Shown here in pieces: positions 8,677-17,900 of a DNA stretch of 53,778 nt. Positions within the stretch are counted from its first letter, which is position 1; the number at the start of each line of letters is the position of its first letter. The stretch is from CAYLPJ01 sp964385465 (GTDB taxonomy: Bacteria > Planctomycetota > Phycisphaerae > SM23-33): the NCBI GenBank assembly GCA_964385465.1, contig CAYLPJ010000046.1, forward strand, positions 1-53,778, read 5' to 3'. The notes under the pieces are model-generated. The model was given only the letters and a program-made list of their open reading frames with translations, ran no database searches and was not told the DNA's origin. The translations under genes and the position numbers were made by a program.

Positions 8677-11010
8677 ATGAACAGCCGGCGAGCGAGCTGC
8701 GGGGTCTTCCTGCTGTGGCTGTCCGTCGCGTGGGCGGCGACCGCCCACGGCCAGCACGTCCTCGTCCACGACCTGCATGGGGGGACGTGGCACGACGCGG
8801 AGAAGGCCTTCGACGGGACCGACGACGACATGTGCTGGGCGGCCGCGGGCAGCAACGTGCTGGAATGGACCGGCTGGGCCGAGGCCGGCAACGCCCCCGC
8901 CGGCGACGAGCAGGACGTCTTCCAGCACTACATCGACCACTGGACCAACGACGGCGGCGACAGCGAGATCGCCTGGGAATGGTGGTTCTCCGGGCGCGAC
9001 ATCGCCCCGGCCGACCCCGGCTGGGCTTGGGTGGACGTCCCCGGCGGCGGCGGGTACTGGCCCGGGCACACCATGGCGGACTACATGGCCTGCTGGCGGG
9101 AGGGAGACGGGACCTACGCCAACGCCGGCGAGGCGCTGGTGGACCTGGTCGCCGGCGGCTACGGCATCAACCTCGGGCTGACCGACGACTGGTGGTCGTG
9201 GTCGCACGCGGTGACCTGCTGGGGCTACACGATATTCAACAGCGAGATCGTCAGCATCCACATCACCGACTCCGACAACGGCGGGCAGCCTGAGCTGGAG
9301 CACTACGCCGTCGAGATCACCCCCGGCGGGAAGGTGATCCTCCCGGACTACGCCGGCGGGGCCTACATCGAGGACATCTGCGCCCTCAAGCTCGCCCCGG
9401 CCATGTGGACGGGGGCCGACGGCAACTGGCCGGTCGCCGGGAACTGGAAGCGCGGCGCCGTCCCCGGCGCCGGCACCGAGGTCCTGGCCGACGGGGGGTG
9501 CATCCGCATCGGCTCCGGCGCCGTCGAGGCCGGAAGCCTCGCCGTCGGCGCCTACACCGCCGGGCGGCTGGAGCAGACCGGCGGGGCCGTCGCGGTCGGC
9601 GGGGTGCTGTACGTCGGCTACGACACGGACGCCAACGGGCTCTACGAACTGGCCGGGGGCACGCTGACAGCGGAGGAGGTCAACGTGGGCTACTGGGGCC
9701 GCGGGCGGTACGTGCAGACCGCCGGACAGTGCAGCGTCAGCGAGTTCTTCTACGTCGACAGCGAGTGGCACCCGGTGGCGGAGATCGCCGGCGGGGATCT
9801 CCAGGCCGGCGCCGTCTCCATCGGCGAATGGACGCGGGGCAGCCTGATCCAGAGCGGCGACGGCAACGTGCAGGCGGTGGAGCTGTACCTCGGCTACGAC
9901 ATGGACTCCCTCGGCCGCTACGAACTCCGCGGCGGGGGGCTGGACGTCAGGAACGCCTGCGTCGGCTACCTCGGCGAGGGGCAGATGCTCCAGACCGGCG
10001 GGCGGTGGACCGTCACCGGGACGCTGGAGATCGACAGCGACGCCGGGGCCGACTGCGACCTCCGCGGCGGGCGGCTGGACGCCAACGAGGTGATGATCGG
10101 CACCTACTCCGCCGGCCGGCTGGCGGTCAGCGGCACGGCCCACGTGACGGCCGAGATCATCGGCGTCGGCGGCGGGGAAGGCCGCGGCGAGATCGAGATC
10201 ACCGGAGGCCGGCTTGAGGCCGACGGGATCGTCCTGGGCATCGACACGATGTCGGCCGGCGAGCTGACGCTGAGCGGCGGGACGCTGGCGGTACGGACGC
10301 TGGCCAGGGGCGACGGCGGCATGGGGGTCGCGGTAACCGGCGGGCGCCTCGAGGCGGAGACGCTGCGGTTCGATCTGGGCCAGGTCGGCGGGGAGCTGGG
10401 GCCGCTGGAGCCCGGCGGGTCGGTGAGCGTCCGGGGCGATTACCGCCTGGTCGGCGGGGCGATCGCCCTGGGCATCGGCGGCTGCGACCCGTGCGAGCCA
10501 GGCGGTTTCGACGACGAGCAGGTGCGGGTGGACGGCAACGCGTCGCTGGCCGGCGAGCTGGCCCTGCACTGGCTGGCCCCCGACCAGCCGGGCTACGCCC
10601 CCTTCGGGCGGACGGTGGACGTGCTCGTCTGCGGCGGCGAGGCGACCGGGCAGCTCCAGCCCGCCGGGCAGCTCAAGGCCTATGTCGAGACGATCGCCTT
10701 CATGGTGCTCGCGGACGGCAGGCAATCGGTGCGGGTGACACTGCGGGACCTGCTGGCCGGCGACGCCGACCTCGACGGGACGGTCGGCCCCGGCGACCTC
10801 GACGCCCTCGCCGCGGGCCTGGGCACACCCGGGGCGACCTGGCTGGACGGGGACGTCGACGGCAGCGGCACGGCCGACGCCGCCGACTACGCCTGCATCA
10901 AGCGCCGCTTCGGCAGCACGCTGGCCAACCCGATCCCCGAGCCGGGCACACTGGCGATGCTGTCCCTTGCGCTGCCCGCCCTGCTTCGCCGGCGCCTCCG
11001 CCGCGTCTGA
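8677..11010 (+). CDS. IdeS/Mac-like cysteine protease with dockerin and PEP-CTERM
   Basis: Secreted protein of 777 residues. After a signal peptide (1-25, cleavage near AHGQ) comes a domain matching IdeS (Mac-1, peptidase C66). K43 lies ten residues before C53 (DDMCWAAAGSN), as Lys84/Cys94 do in IdeS. H177 (SHAVTCWGY) and D198-S-D200 (HITDSD) match His262 and Asp284/Asp286. Residues about 245-640 are solenoid-like repeats of about 20-24 residues, of the form GRLxQTGGxxxVGGxLYVGY. A type I dockerin follows (about 695-745; GDADLDGTVGPGD and DGDVDGSGTADAAD). The C-terminus is a PEP-CTERM anchor (IPEPGT, hydrophobic stretch, LLRRRLRR). GGAGG at 8659-8663 precedes the ATG at a rather long spacing. 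Protease activity and target are inferred. Confidence 0.85.
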   Translation: MNSRRASCGVFLLWLSVAWAATAHGQHVLVHDLHGGTWHDAEKAFDGTDDDMCWAAAGSNVLEWTGWAEAGNAPAGDEQDVFQHYIDHWTNDGGDSEIAWEWWFSGRDIAPADPGWAWVDVPGGGGYWPGHTMADYMACWREGDGTYANAGEALVDLVAGGYGINLGLTDDWWSWSHAVTCWGYTIFNSEIVSIHITDSDNGGQPELEHYAVEITPGGKVILPDYAGGAYIEDICALKLAPAMWTGADGNWPVAGNWKRGAVPGAGTEVLADGGCIRIGSGAVEAGSLAVGAYTAGRLEQTGGAVAVGGVLYVGYDTDANGLYELAGGTLTAEEVNVGYWGRGRYVQTAGQCSVSEFFYVDSEWHPVAEIAGGDLQAGAVSIGEWTRGSLIQSGDGNVQAVELYLGYDMDSLGRYELRGGGLDVRNACVGYLGEGQMLQTGGRWTVTGTLEIDSDAGADCDLRGGRLDANEVMIGTYSAGRLAVSGTAHVTAEIIGVGGGEGRGEIEITGGRLEADGIVLGIDTMSAGELTLSGGTLAVRTLARGDGGMGVAVTGGRLEAETLRFDLGQVGGELGPLEPGGSVSVRGDYRLVGGAIALGIGGCDPCEPGGFDDEQVRVDGNASLAGELALHWLAPDQPGYAPFGRTVDVLVCGGEATGQLQPAGQLKAYVETIAFMVLADGRQSVRVTLRDLLAGDADLDGTVGPGDLDALAAGLGTPGATWLDGDVDGSGTADAADYACIKRRFGSTLANPIPEPGTLAMLSLALPALLRRRLRRV

Positions 11011-11088
11011 GCCGCCCCCTTGCGGCCCCGGCGCCGACCTGCTATCACAAGCCCTTCGGATTCGCGGTCCAGAATCAGGAAGGGCGCC

Positions 11089-12315
11089 ATGAGCAAGAAG
11101 TCCCGGGCGAAAGGCTCCAAGAGCTCCAAGGGGTCGAAGGGCTCGAAGGCGAAGCACGGCTTCTCGACTACCGCCATCCACGCCGGCGAGGAGCGGCTGC
11201 GATACGCAGACTCCATCACCACCCCCATCGTGCAGACCTCCACCTACGCCTTCAAGGACAGCCGCGAGGTCGAGGCCTACACCAAGCGGGGCAAGGAACG
11301 CTTCGAGTACGGGAGGTACGGCAACCCCACCGAGCTGGTGGCCGAGAACCGCCTGGCCGCCCTCGAGGGCGCCGAGGCCTGCGTCGTCTGCTCCTCGGGC
11401 ATGAGCGCGATCACCACGACCATCCTGGCCCTGATCGAGTCCGGCAGCCACATCGTCATCACCGACGACGCCTACAAGAAGACCCTCGAGTTCTGCAACG
11501 CATACCTCCGCCGGTTCGGCGTCGACTGCACCGTCGTGCCCTTCGGCGACTACGACGCCCTCGACGCGGCCGTGCGCCCCGAGACGCGGTTCATCTTCTC
11601 GGAGTCGCCGACGAACCCGTACCTGAACATCTTCGACCTCGAGCGGCTCAAGGAGATCGCCGACCGCCACGGCGTGCTGACGCTGATCGACAGCACCTTC
11701 GCCACGCCCATGAACCAGCGCCCCCTTCAATGGGGCGTGGACATCGTCCTCCAGAGCTGCACGAAGTACCTCGCCGGGCACAACGACATCCTCGCCGGCG
11801 CCGTGCTCGGCCGCCAGGAGCTCATCCAGCCGATCCGCGACCTGCACAAGGCCCTCGGCGGCGTGATCGACCCCCACTGCTGCTACCTGCTGCTGCGGGG
11901 GCTGAAGACCTTCGCCATCCGCGTGGCCAAGGCCAACGAGACCGGCCTGGCCGTCGCGGAGTTCCTCGAGGGCCACCCGAAGGTCAAGCGGGTGTACTAC
12001 CCCGGCCTGCCCAGCCACCCCCACCACGAGACGGCAAAGGCCCAGATGAGCGGCTACGGCGGCGTGATCACCTTCGACATCACCGGCGGCCTCGCCGGGG
12101 CCAAGGCCTTCCTCGACCGCCTGAAGCTCTGCTTCATCGCGCCCAGCCTCGGCGGCGTCGAGACGCTGATCACCCACCCGGCCACCGTCAGCTACTACCA
12201 CAACACCCGCAAGCAGCGCTACGAACTGGGCATTACCGACACCCTCATCCGCCTGGCCGTAGGGATCGAAGACGCCGAAGACATCATCGCCGACCTCAAG
12301 CAGGCGCTGGGCTAG
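11089..12315 (+). CDS. Trans-sulfuration PLP enzyme (cystathionine synthase/lyase type)
   Basis: Cys/Met-metabolism PLP enzyme of 408 residues. The fold-type I signatures are YGRYGNPT (74-81), CSSGMSAI (101-108), the Asp-containing LIDSTFATP (199-207) and the PLP lysine K226 in SCTKYLAGH. The C-terminal SLGGVETLITHPA is typical of cystathionine gamma-synthase, O-acyl-homoserine sulfhydrylase and cystathionine lyases, which cannot be separated here. The first 22 residues are an unusual Lys/Ser/Gly tail. AGGAAGGG lies just before the ATG. It stands alone on this strand; nothing nearby belongs to methionine synthesis. Confidence 0.92.
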   Translation: MSKKSRAKGSKSSKGSKGSKAKHGFSTTAIHAGEERLRYADSITTPIVQTSTYAFKDSREVEAYTKRGKERFEYGRYGNPTELVAENRLAALEGAEACVVCSSGMSAITTTILALIESGSHIVITDDAYKKTLEFCNAYLRRFGVDCTVVPFGDYDALDAAVRPETRFIFSESPTNPYLNIFDLERLKEIADRHGVLTLIDSTFATPMNQRPLQWGVDIVLQSCTKYLAGHNDILAGAVLGRQELIQPIRDLHKALGGVIDPHCCYLLLRGLKTFAIRVAKANETGLAVAEFLEGHPKVKRVYYPGLPSHPHHETAKAQMSGYGGVITFDITGGLAGAKAFLDRLKLCFIAPSLGGVETLITHPATVSYYHNTRKQRYELGITDTLIRLAVGIEDAEDIIADLKQALG

Positions 12316-12627
12316 GCCGGCCGAGCACTCGGGGCTGCGCACCCGCTGGGGAACCGGGCGGGGAGCCGGCGGGGAATAGTGCCCGGCTCGCGCTCGATGC
12401 GGGGTGGGCCTCCCGGGCCGCACGTCTTTTATTCCCTTTCCCAAAAGCGACTTAACCCATCAGCCGCGGTGCGAGGGGCCGCGGGGGGCACCGGCGGCAC
12501 GGGTTGTGCAGATGGTACAGACGGCACAGAAGGCACACCCGGTGCGGACCTCGCTCGTTCCTCCGTTCGCCGCCCCGGCCGCCGACAGAACGGAGATCCC
12601 GCAACACCAAAGGAAAGGGGAAGCATC
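12316..12627. other. Non-coding interval with short degenerate repeats
   Basis: No gene is supported in these 312 bases. They include a less GC-rich stretch (around 12425-12460) and a run of three degenerate 9-mers, GATGGTACA/GACGGCACA/GAAGGCACA, at 12511-12537. An open frame crosses the interval into the Maf-like gene, but its translation is low-complexity and AGGAAAGGGG at 12611-12620 marks the real start at 12628. Confidence 0.5.
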
Positions 12628-13245
12628 ATGGACGACTCGGCCGACACCGATCAACCGGAGGTCGTTCTCGTCACCTCGTCGCGGGCCTGCCGGGAGATGC
12701 TCGCCGCCGGCGGGCTTGCCTTCCGGGTCGCCGAGCCGGACCTCGACACGCCCGATGACCATCCCAACTGCCTCGGGCCCGTGCCCCACGCCGAGGCCAT
12801 GGCCTACTACCACGCCCGCCGCGCCGCCGAGGAGCACCCCGGCGCCTGCGTGGTCGCCACGTACACGCTCGTGGTGCACGCGGGGCGGCGGTTCGGCAAG
12901 CCGCTGGGCCCCATCGAGGCCGGGCAGATGCTCGCGGCGCTGGGCGGCACGCGGCACATGGTGGTCACCGGCGTGGCGATGGTCTGCGGCGGGCAGCGGA
13001 TGCTCGCCTCGCAGGTCAGCCGCGTGACGCTCGGGCGCATCCCGCTGGGCCTGACCGCCCGCCACCTGGCCTCGGGGGACTGGCTCGGCGTGGCCGGGGC
13101 GTACGCGGCGCCCGCGGTCGTTGCGCGGTGCGTCCGCGCCGTCGAGGGCAGCGCCGCCAACATCCTCGGCGCCCCGATCGACCTGATCGACCGCATGCTC
13201 GCCGCCGCCGGCCTGTCCGCCGACCTCGCCGCCGTCGCCGCCTGA
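12628..13245 (+). CDS. Divergent Maf-like nucleotide pyrophosphatase
   Basis: Maf/YhdE-family fold of 205 residues. Family features remain: LVTSSRACREML (14-25) in place of the SPRR loop, FGKPLGPIEAGQMLAALGGTRHMVVTGV (start 89) and GSAANILGAPIDL (174-186). Maf proteins cleave non-canonical NTPs to NMP and PPi. Here the catalytic Asp of the usual ADT motif is replaced by Tyr79 (ATYTLV), and the DE pair after the first strand is DT. The protein may therefore be inactive, or work as a binding protein. AGGAAAGGGG precedes the ATG. It is convergent with the next gene, with one base between the stop codons. Confidence 0.85.
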   Translation: MDDSADTDQPEVVLVTSSRACREMLAAGGLAFRVAEPDLDTPDDHPNCLGPVPHAEAMAYYHARRAAEEHPGACVVATYTLVVHAGRRFGKPLGPIEAGQMLAALGGTRHMVVTGVAMVCGGQRMLASQVSRVTLGRIPLGLTARHLASGDWLGVAGAYAAPAVVARCVRAVEGSAANILGAPIDLIDRMLAAAGLSADLAAVAA

Positions 13246-13246
13246 A

Positions 13247-14611
13247 TCAGCCGCTGCGGCGCCGCCGCCGAAGCAGCGCCAGGCCCACCGGGCCCAGCAG
13301 CAGCGCCGTGGCGGGCGCCGGGACCGGGTCCGAAACGGCGATGAAACTCCGACCGTCGGCAAGCTGACCGGAAAAGGCCACCTGCCCGGCGTTGTTGACC
13401 TCCAGGTGATCGTAGACGAACTGGAGCGTCGAGCCGAACAGCGGATCGCCCTCACGAATAACCAGTTGGCTGGTCCCCGTGTCGGCGTCGACGGCGTAAA
13501 CCCCGAACGCCAGCGCGTTGGCCGCCGTGCGGGCCTTGAAGGCGACGAGGCGGCCGTCGTTCATGGCCGCGTCGCCCAGCAGGCTGAACGTCGAGCCGTC
13601 GTCCGGGGCGTTCGTCGTCTCGTCGGCGACCACGGTGAAGTCACCGTTGGCGTCGACCAGGACGATCAGCCGGTTGCTTGCCGAATCGCGGACGGACAGA
13701 ACGATCTCGTCGTTGTTGTTCAGGTCCGGCGTGTTGATGTAATCGAAGTCGTTGCCCGTCCCGGCCGGGTCGGACGTCGATTCGGCGACCAGCACGCCCG
13801 CGTCGTGGACCGTCTGGGAGTACTCGTACGTCCCGACGGCCCGCCCGCCGGGGGTGAGGAACCCCTGGTAGGCGAAGAGGGCGTTGTCGTTGATCGACGC
13901 GTTGCGGGCCTCCAGGAACGTGCTGCCGGTGTCGGCCGACCCGCCGTCCAGCAGTGCCGCGGCCGCGCTGCCGTTCGCCGACTCGTACAGGTAGAGCGAT
14001 TCGTCGGCCACGCCGGCGTCTCCGCTGTCGCCGATCTGGGCGCGGTAGACCACGTCGCCGGCGTTGTTGATGTCCAGCCCGCCCTGCGTGGAGCCGCTGT
14101 CGGGGGCCACCGACCGATACAGGTTGCCGTTCGGCACCGACCCGACGTCGGGCAGCGTATCGCCCTGGCGGGCGATCAGCGTCTCGCCCCCGCCGGGGTC
14201 GAACAGCGTGATCGTGCCCAGGCTCGGCGGCGAGCCGGTCGCGTTGACGGCCGCGTAGGCCACCACCTGCCCCGAGTCGTTCAGTCGCGCGTAGTCGAAG
14301 TCGCGGAACGCCCCGAGCCCGTTCGCCAGGCCGCCGCGGGCCACAAGCCGCTCGGTCGTCCCGTCCGAGACCACCAGCCCGCGCGTGTCCACGTTGGTGA
14401 CCGACACGCCGTCATACGACGCGGTGTACGCGACCTCGCCATGGTCGTTCAGGTCGAAGACCTCGCCGAGAAAGAAGACCTGGCCGTTGCCTCCCGGCGC
14501 CGGCTGATCCTCGATCGCCACGATCGTCGGCCCGGCGTGGGCGTGCATGGCAAAGGCGAGCACGACCGCCACGGCCGACATCACACGAAATCTGACAAGC
14601 CGCATAGTCAT
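13247..14611 (-). CDS. PEP-CTERM-type secreted beta-propeller-like protein
   Basis: Exported protein of 454 residues with a signal peptide (about 1-27, ending AHAG). The body has recurring blocks of the type LNDxGxVAYxA (e.g. DLNDHGEVAYTA, RLNDSGQVVAYAA, EVNNAGQVAFSG), about seven in all, suggesting a propeller. These blocks are typical of the planctomycete and proteobacterial secreted family usually listed as hypothetical. The C-terminus is a PEP-CTERM-like anchor whose motif reads VPAP rather than VPEP, followed by a hydrophobic helix and RRRRR. GGGAGG seven bases before 14611 decides the start over ATG 14605. Ligand unknown. Confidence 0.85.
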   Translation of the reverse strand: MTMRLVRFRVMSAVAVVLAFAMHAHAGPTIVAIEDQPAPGGNGQVFFLGEVFDLNDHGEVAYTASYDGVSVTNVDTRGLVVSDGTTERLVARGGLANGLGAFRDFDYARLNDSGQVVAYAAVNATGSPPSLGTITLFDPGGGETLIARQGDTLPDVGSVPNGNLYRSVAPDSGSTQGGLDINNAGDVVYRAQIGDSGDAGVADESLYLYESANGSAAAALLDGGSADTGSTFLEARNASINDNALFAYQGFLTPGGRAVGTYEYSQTVHDAGVLVAESTSDPAGTGNDFDYINTPDLNNNDEIVLSVRDSASNRLIVLVDANGDFTVVADETTNAPDDGSTFSLLGDAAMNDGRLVAFKARTAANALAFGVYAVDADTGTSQLVIREGDPLFGSTLQFVYDHLEVNNAGQVAFSGQLADGRSFIAVSDPVPAPATALLLGPVGLALLRRRRRSG

Positions 14612-14953
14612 CCTTTTTCCTCCCGTCGCGTTGGCGGGCATCGCTGCCGGCCGGGCGCCGGCCCGGTCCCGTGACCGGGCCCGTCTCGCCTGAAGCCGCC
14701 CGGCGACGACGATGCCTCGTTTCTTCCGTGCCCACTGCTCCGGGCACACGTCATGCTAGGGGGCTCGCCGGCGCACGCGCGGCTTTCCTCGGGATTCTTG
14801 CCAGAGACGCCCCCGTCGCGTCGATAGTAATCTCGGGAGCCCCCGGCGCCCCGAGGGCCCCGCGACGCCGAGCCCGCGCCAGGAGGCACCGGCAGAGAAT
14901 CACAACCCGCGCGGCCCCGCCCGGCCGCGACGAACGCTGCCAAGGAGCACGCC
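14612..14953. promoter_or_regulatory. Divergent intergenic region
   Basis: These 342 bases separate two divergent secreted-protein genes and should hold both promoters. On the plus strand TTGCCA (14798-14803) is followed after 19 bases by GATAGT (14823-14828), a marginal promoter. AAGGAGC before 14954 is the ribosome binding site of the subtilase gene. No gene is supported. Confidence 0.4.
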
Positions 14954-17900
14954 ATGAACCGTCGGCGAGACCCGCTGAGCCCCGCGTCGAACCGCCGATC
15001 TGCCCCGGCCCGCATCGAGGCGCTCGAGCCGCGGCTGCTGCTCTCGGCCGAGACGCCCGCCGGCGGGCTGCTGAGCCTCCAGTGGCAGGGGCGGACGGTC
15101 CAGGCCGCCGCGGAGGAATGGATCGTCCGCTTCGCCGACGACGTGGCCGCCGAGGCCGACGACGTGCTGGGCAGCCTCGCCGAGGCCGGCTTCGCCGGTG
15201 CCGCGCTGACCCCGCTGGGCCGGGGCGGCTTCGCCGAGCTGCACGCCCCGGCGGCCTCGACGGCCGCCCTCGCCGCCTGGGCCGAGACGCTCGCGGGCAT
15301 CGCCTACGTCGAGCCGAACTTCGCGCTGTCGCTGGGCGACACCGCCCTTCTGGGCGAGCCCGACGACAGCCGCTTCGACGCGCTCTGGGGCCTGCACAAC
15401 ACCGGCCAGACCGGCGGCGCGCCCGACGCCGACATCGACGCGCCCGAGGCGTGGGACCTCGCCACCGGCTCCTCCGGCGTGGTCGTGGCCGTCATCGACA
15501 CCGGCGTGGACGCCGACCACGCGGACCTCGCGGGGAACATGTGGGTCAATCCCGGCGAGATCCCCGGCGACGGCATCGACAACGACCGCAACGGCTACGT
15601 CGACGACGTCCACGGCTGGGACTTCGGCGCCAACGACGCCGACCCCGACGACCCCAACGGGCACGGCACGCACGTGGCCGGCACGATCGGGGCCGTCGGC
15701 GACAACGCACGCGGCGTCGCCGGCGTCAACTGGTCCGTCAGCATCATGAGCCTCAAGTTCCTCGACGCCTCCGGGGCCGGGTATCTCAGCGACGCCATCG
15801 AGGCCATCGAGTACGCCACCATGATGCGCTCCCGCTTCGGCGTCAACGTCGTCGCCACCAACAACAGTTGGGGCGGCGGCGGGTACTCCACGGCCATGCG
15901 CGACGCCATCGCACGCGCCGGGGACGCCGGCGTGCTGTTCGTCGCGGCCGCGGGCAACGGCGGAGGCGACGGCGTCGGAGACGACAACGACGCCTCGCCC
16001 CACTACCCGTCAAACTACGCCCTGGACAACGTCCTCGCCGTGGCCGCAACCGACCGCAACGACCGCCTGGCGGGCTTCTCCAACTACGGGGACGTCTCCG
16101 TCGACCTCGCCGCGCCCGGCGTGGGGATCACCTCCACCTTCACCGGGGGGCGCTACACGACCTACAGCGGCACGAGCATGGCCACGCCGCACGTCGCCGG
16201 CGTGGCGGCGCTGCTGGCGGCCTACAACGCCGACGCCACCGCCGCGGAGATCCGCTCGGCCATCCTGGACGGCGCCGACGCGATTCCGTCCTTGTCCGGG
16301 CGCGTCGCCACCGGCGGGCGGCTGAACGCACGCGGCGCCCTCGATGCCCTCGGCGAAGGCCCGGCGCCGGACCCGGCCCCGGACCCGACGCCCGACCCGC
16401 AACCCGACCCGCAGCCCGAGCCCGATCCCGGGCCGCACGAGCCCAACGACACGCTCGAAGACGCCATGCGGCTGCCCCTCCAGGGCCGAGGCTCGGTAAG
16501 CGTCTCCGCCGAGGTCGGCGACGGCAGCCACGCCGACGCCGACGTGGACGTCTACCTCCTCGACGTGCCCGCCGGCACGGCCCTGGCGGCCGAGATCACC
16601 GCGCGACGCAACGGCAGCTCGCTGGACTCCTACCTCCGCGTCTTCGACGGCGCCGGCCGGCAGATCGCCGCCAACGACGACGCCGAGGGCCTCGACAGCG
16701 CCCTCCAGCTCGACCTGCCCGAAGGCGGGACGGTGTACCTGGCGGTCTCGGGGTACGGCAACGCCGGGTACGACCCCACCTCGGCCGGCAGCGGCTCGGG
16801 CGGCTCGACCGGGCGGTACAGCCTCTCCGTGGCGCTGACCGAGTCCGACCCCGAGCCGGGCGACCCGTCGGACCCCGCCGAGCCGGGCGCCTACGCCGCC
16901 GAGCTCGTCGAGCCCCACTTCGAGGACATCTCCTTCAGCGGCGAGCGGGCGTTCGACGGCTACGCCGACGACGACCTCGCCCGCCTGCTGACGCCCGACC
17001 TGGACGGCTGGAGCTTCGAGCTCTACGGGCACACCTACCGATCGGTGTACATCTCCAGCAACGGCGTGATCAGCTTCCTCGAGCCCGTCGGCGATTACAC
17101 CAACCCCACGCTGGCCGACGCACCGCACACCCCGGCGGTGGCGGCCTTCTGGGACGACCTGGTCATCCCCGGCGGGTGGCGAGGCGGGTTGTTCTGGGAG
17201 GTCCGCGGCAGCGGAGACGACCAGCGGCTCATCGTCCAGTGGAACAACGTCGCCTTCTACGGGGCCTGGTGGCAGCGCGTGACCTTCCAGGCCGTCCTCC
17301 ACGAGGCCGACGGGTCCGTCGAGCTGAACTACCTCGACCTCGACGCCGGCGGAACCGAGCACACCGCCGGCGGCTCGGCCACCGTGGGCATCCGCGGCGG
17401 CGCCGCCGACGAACTGCTCCAACTGACCTTCAACGACGCCGGCAGCGAGTACGTCGCCTCGGCCACCAGCACCCTCATCCGCCCCGTGCCCCCGCAGGAC
17501 GCCCCCGCCGACCCGCCCGCCGACGACCCCGTCGACGACCCCGCCCCGCCGCCGGTCGAACTCGCCTTCGAGCACGGCAGGCCGGCGACCTTCACCGACG
17601 CCGACGGCGAGCCCGTCACCGTCCTGCTCGTCGGGCCCGGCTCCGGCGTGGTGGAGCTGACGGCCGAGGAAGGCGTCGACGCCGACCGCATCGCGCTGAC
17701 GGGCACGACGTCGGCCTCGACGCTGATCGTCCGCGTCGCCGGGCGCGAGGGCACCGGCGTCGGCTCCATCGACGTCGATGGCGACCTCCGCAGCCTGATC
17801 GCCCCGCGGCTGGACCTGCTCGGCGACGTGACCGTCGCCGGCTCGCTGACCTACGCCCAGCTCGACGACGTGCTCGCACCCGCCACACTCACCCTCGCCG

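Noticed and set aside
8089..12444. A 1451-codon open frame on the minus strand
   Set aside because: It runs opposite to three well-supported genes, its translation is low-complexity Ala/Gly/Asp/Val/Arg, and it arises from GC-rich codon bias.
12511..12537. Three tandem 9-mers before the Maf-like gene
   Set aside because: The copies are degenerate and too few to call a functional repeat array; they are kept only as a note within the interval.
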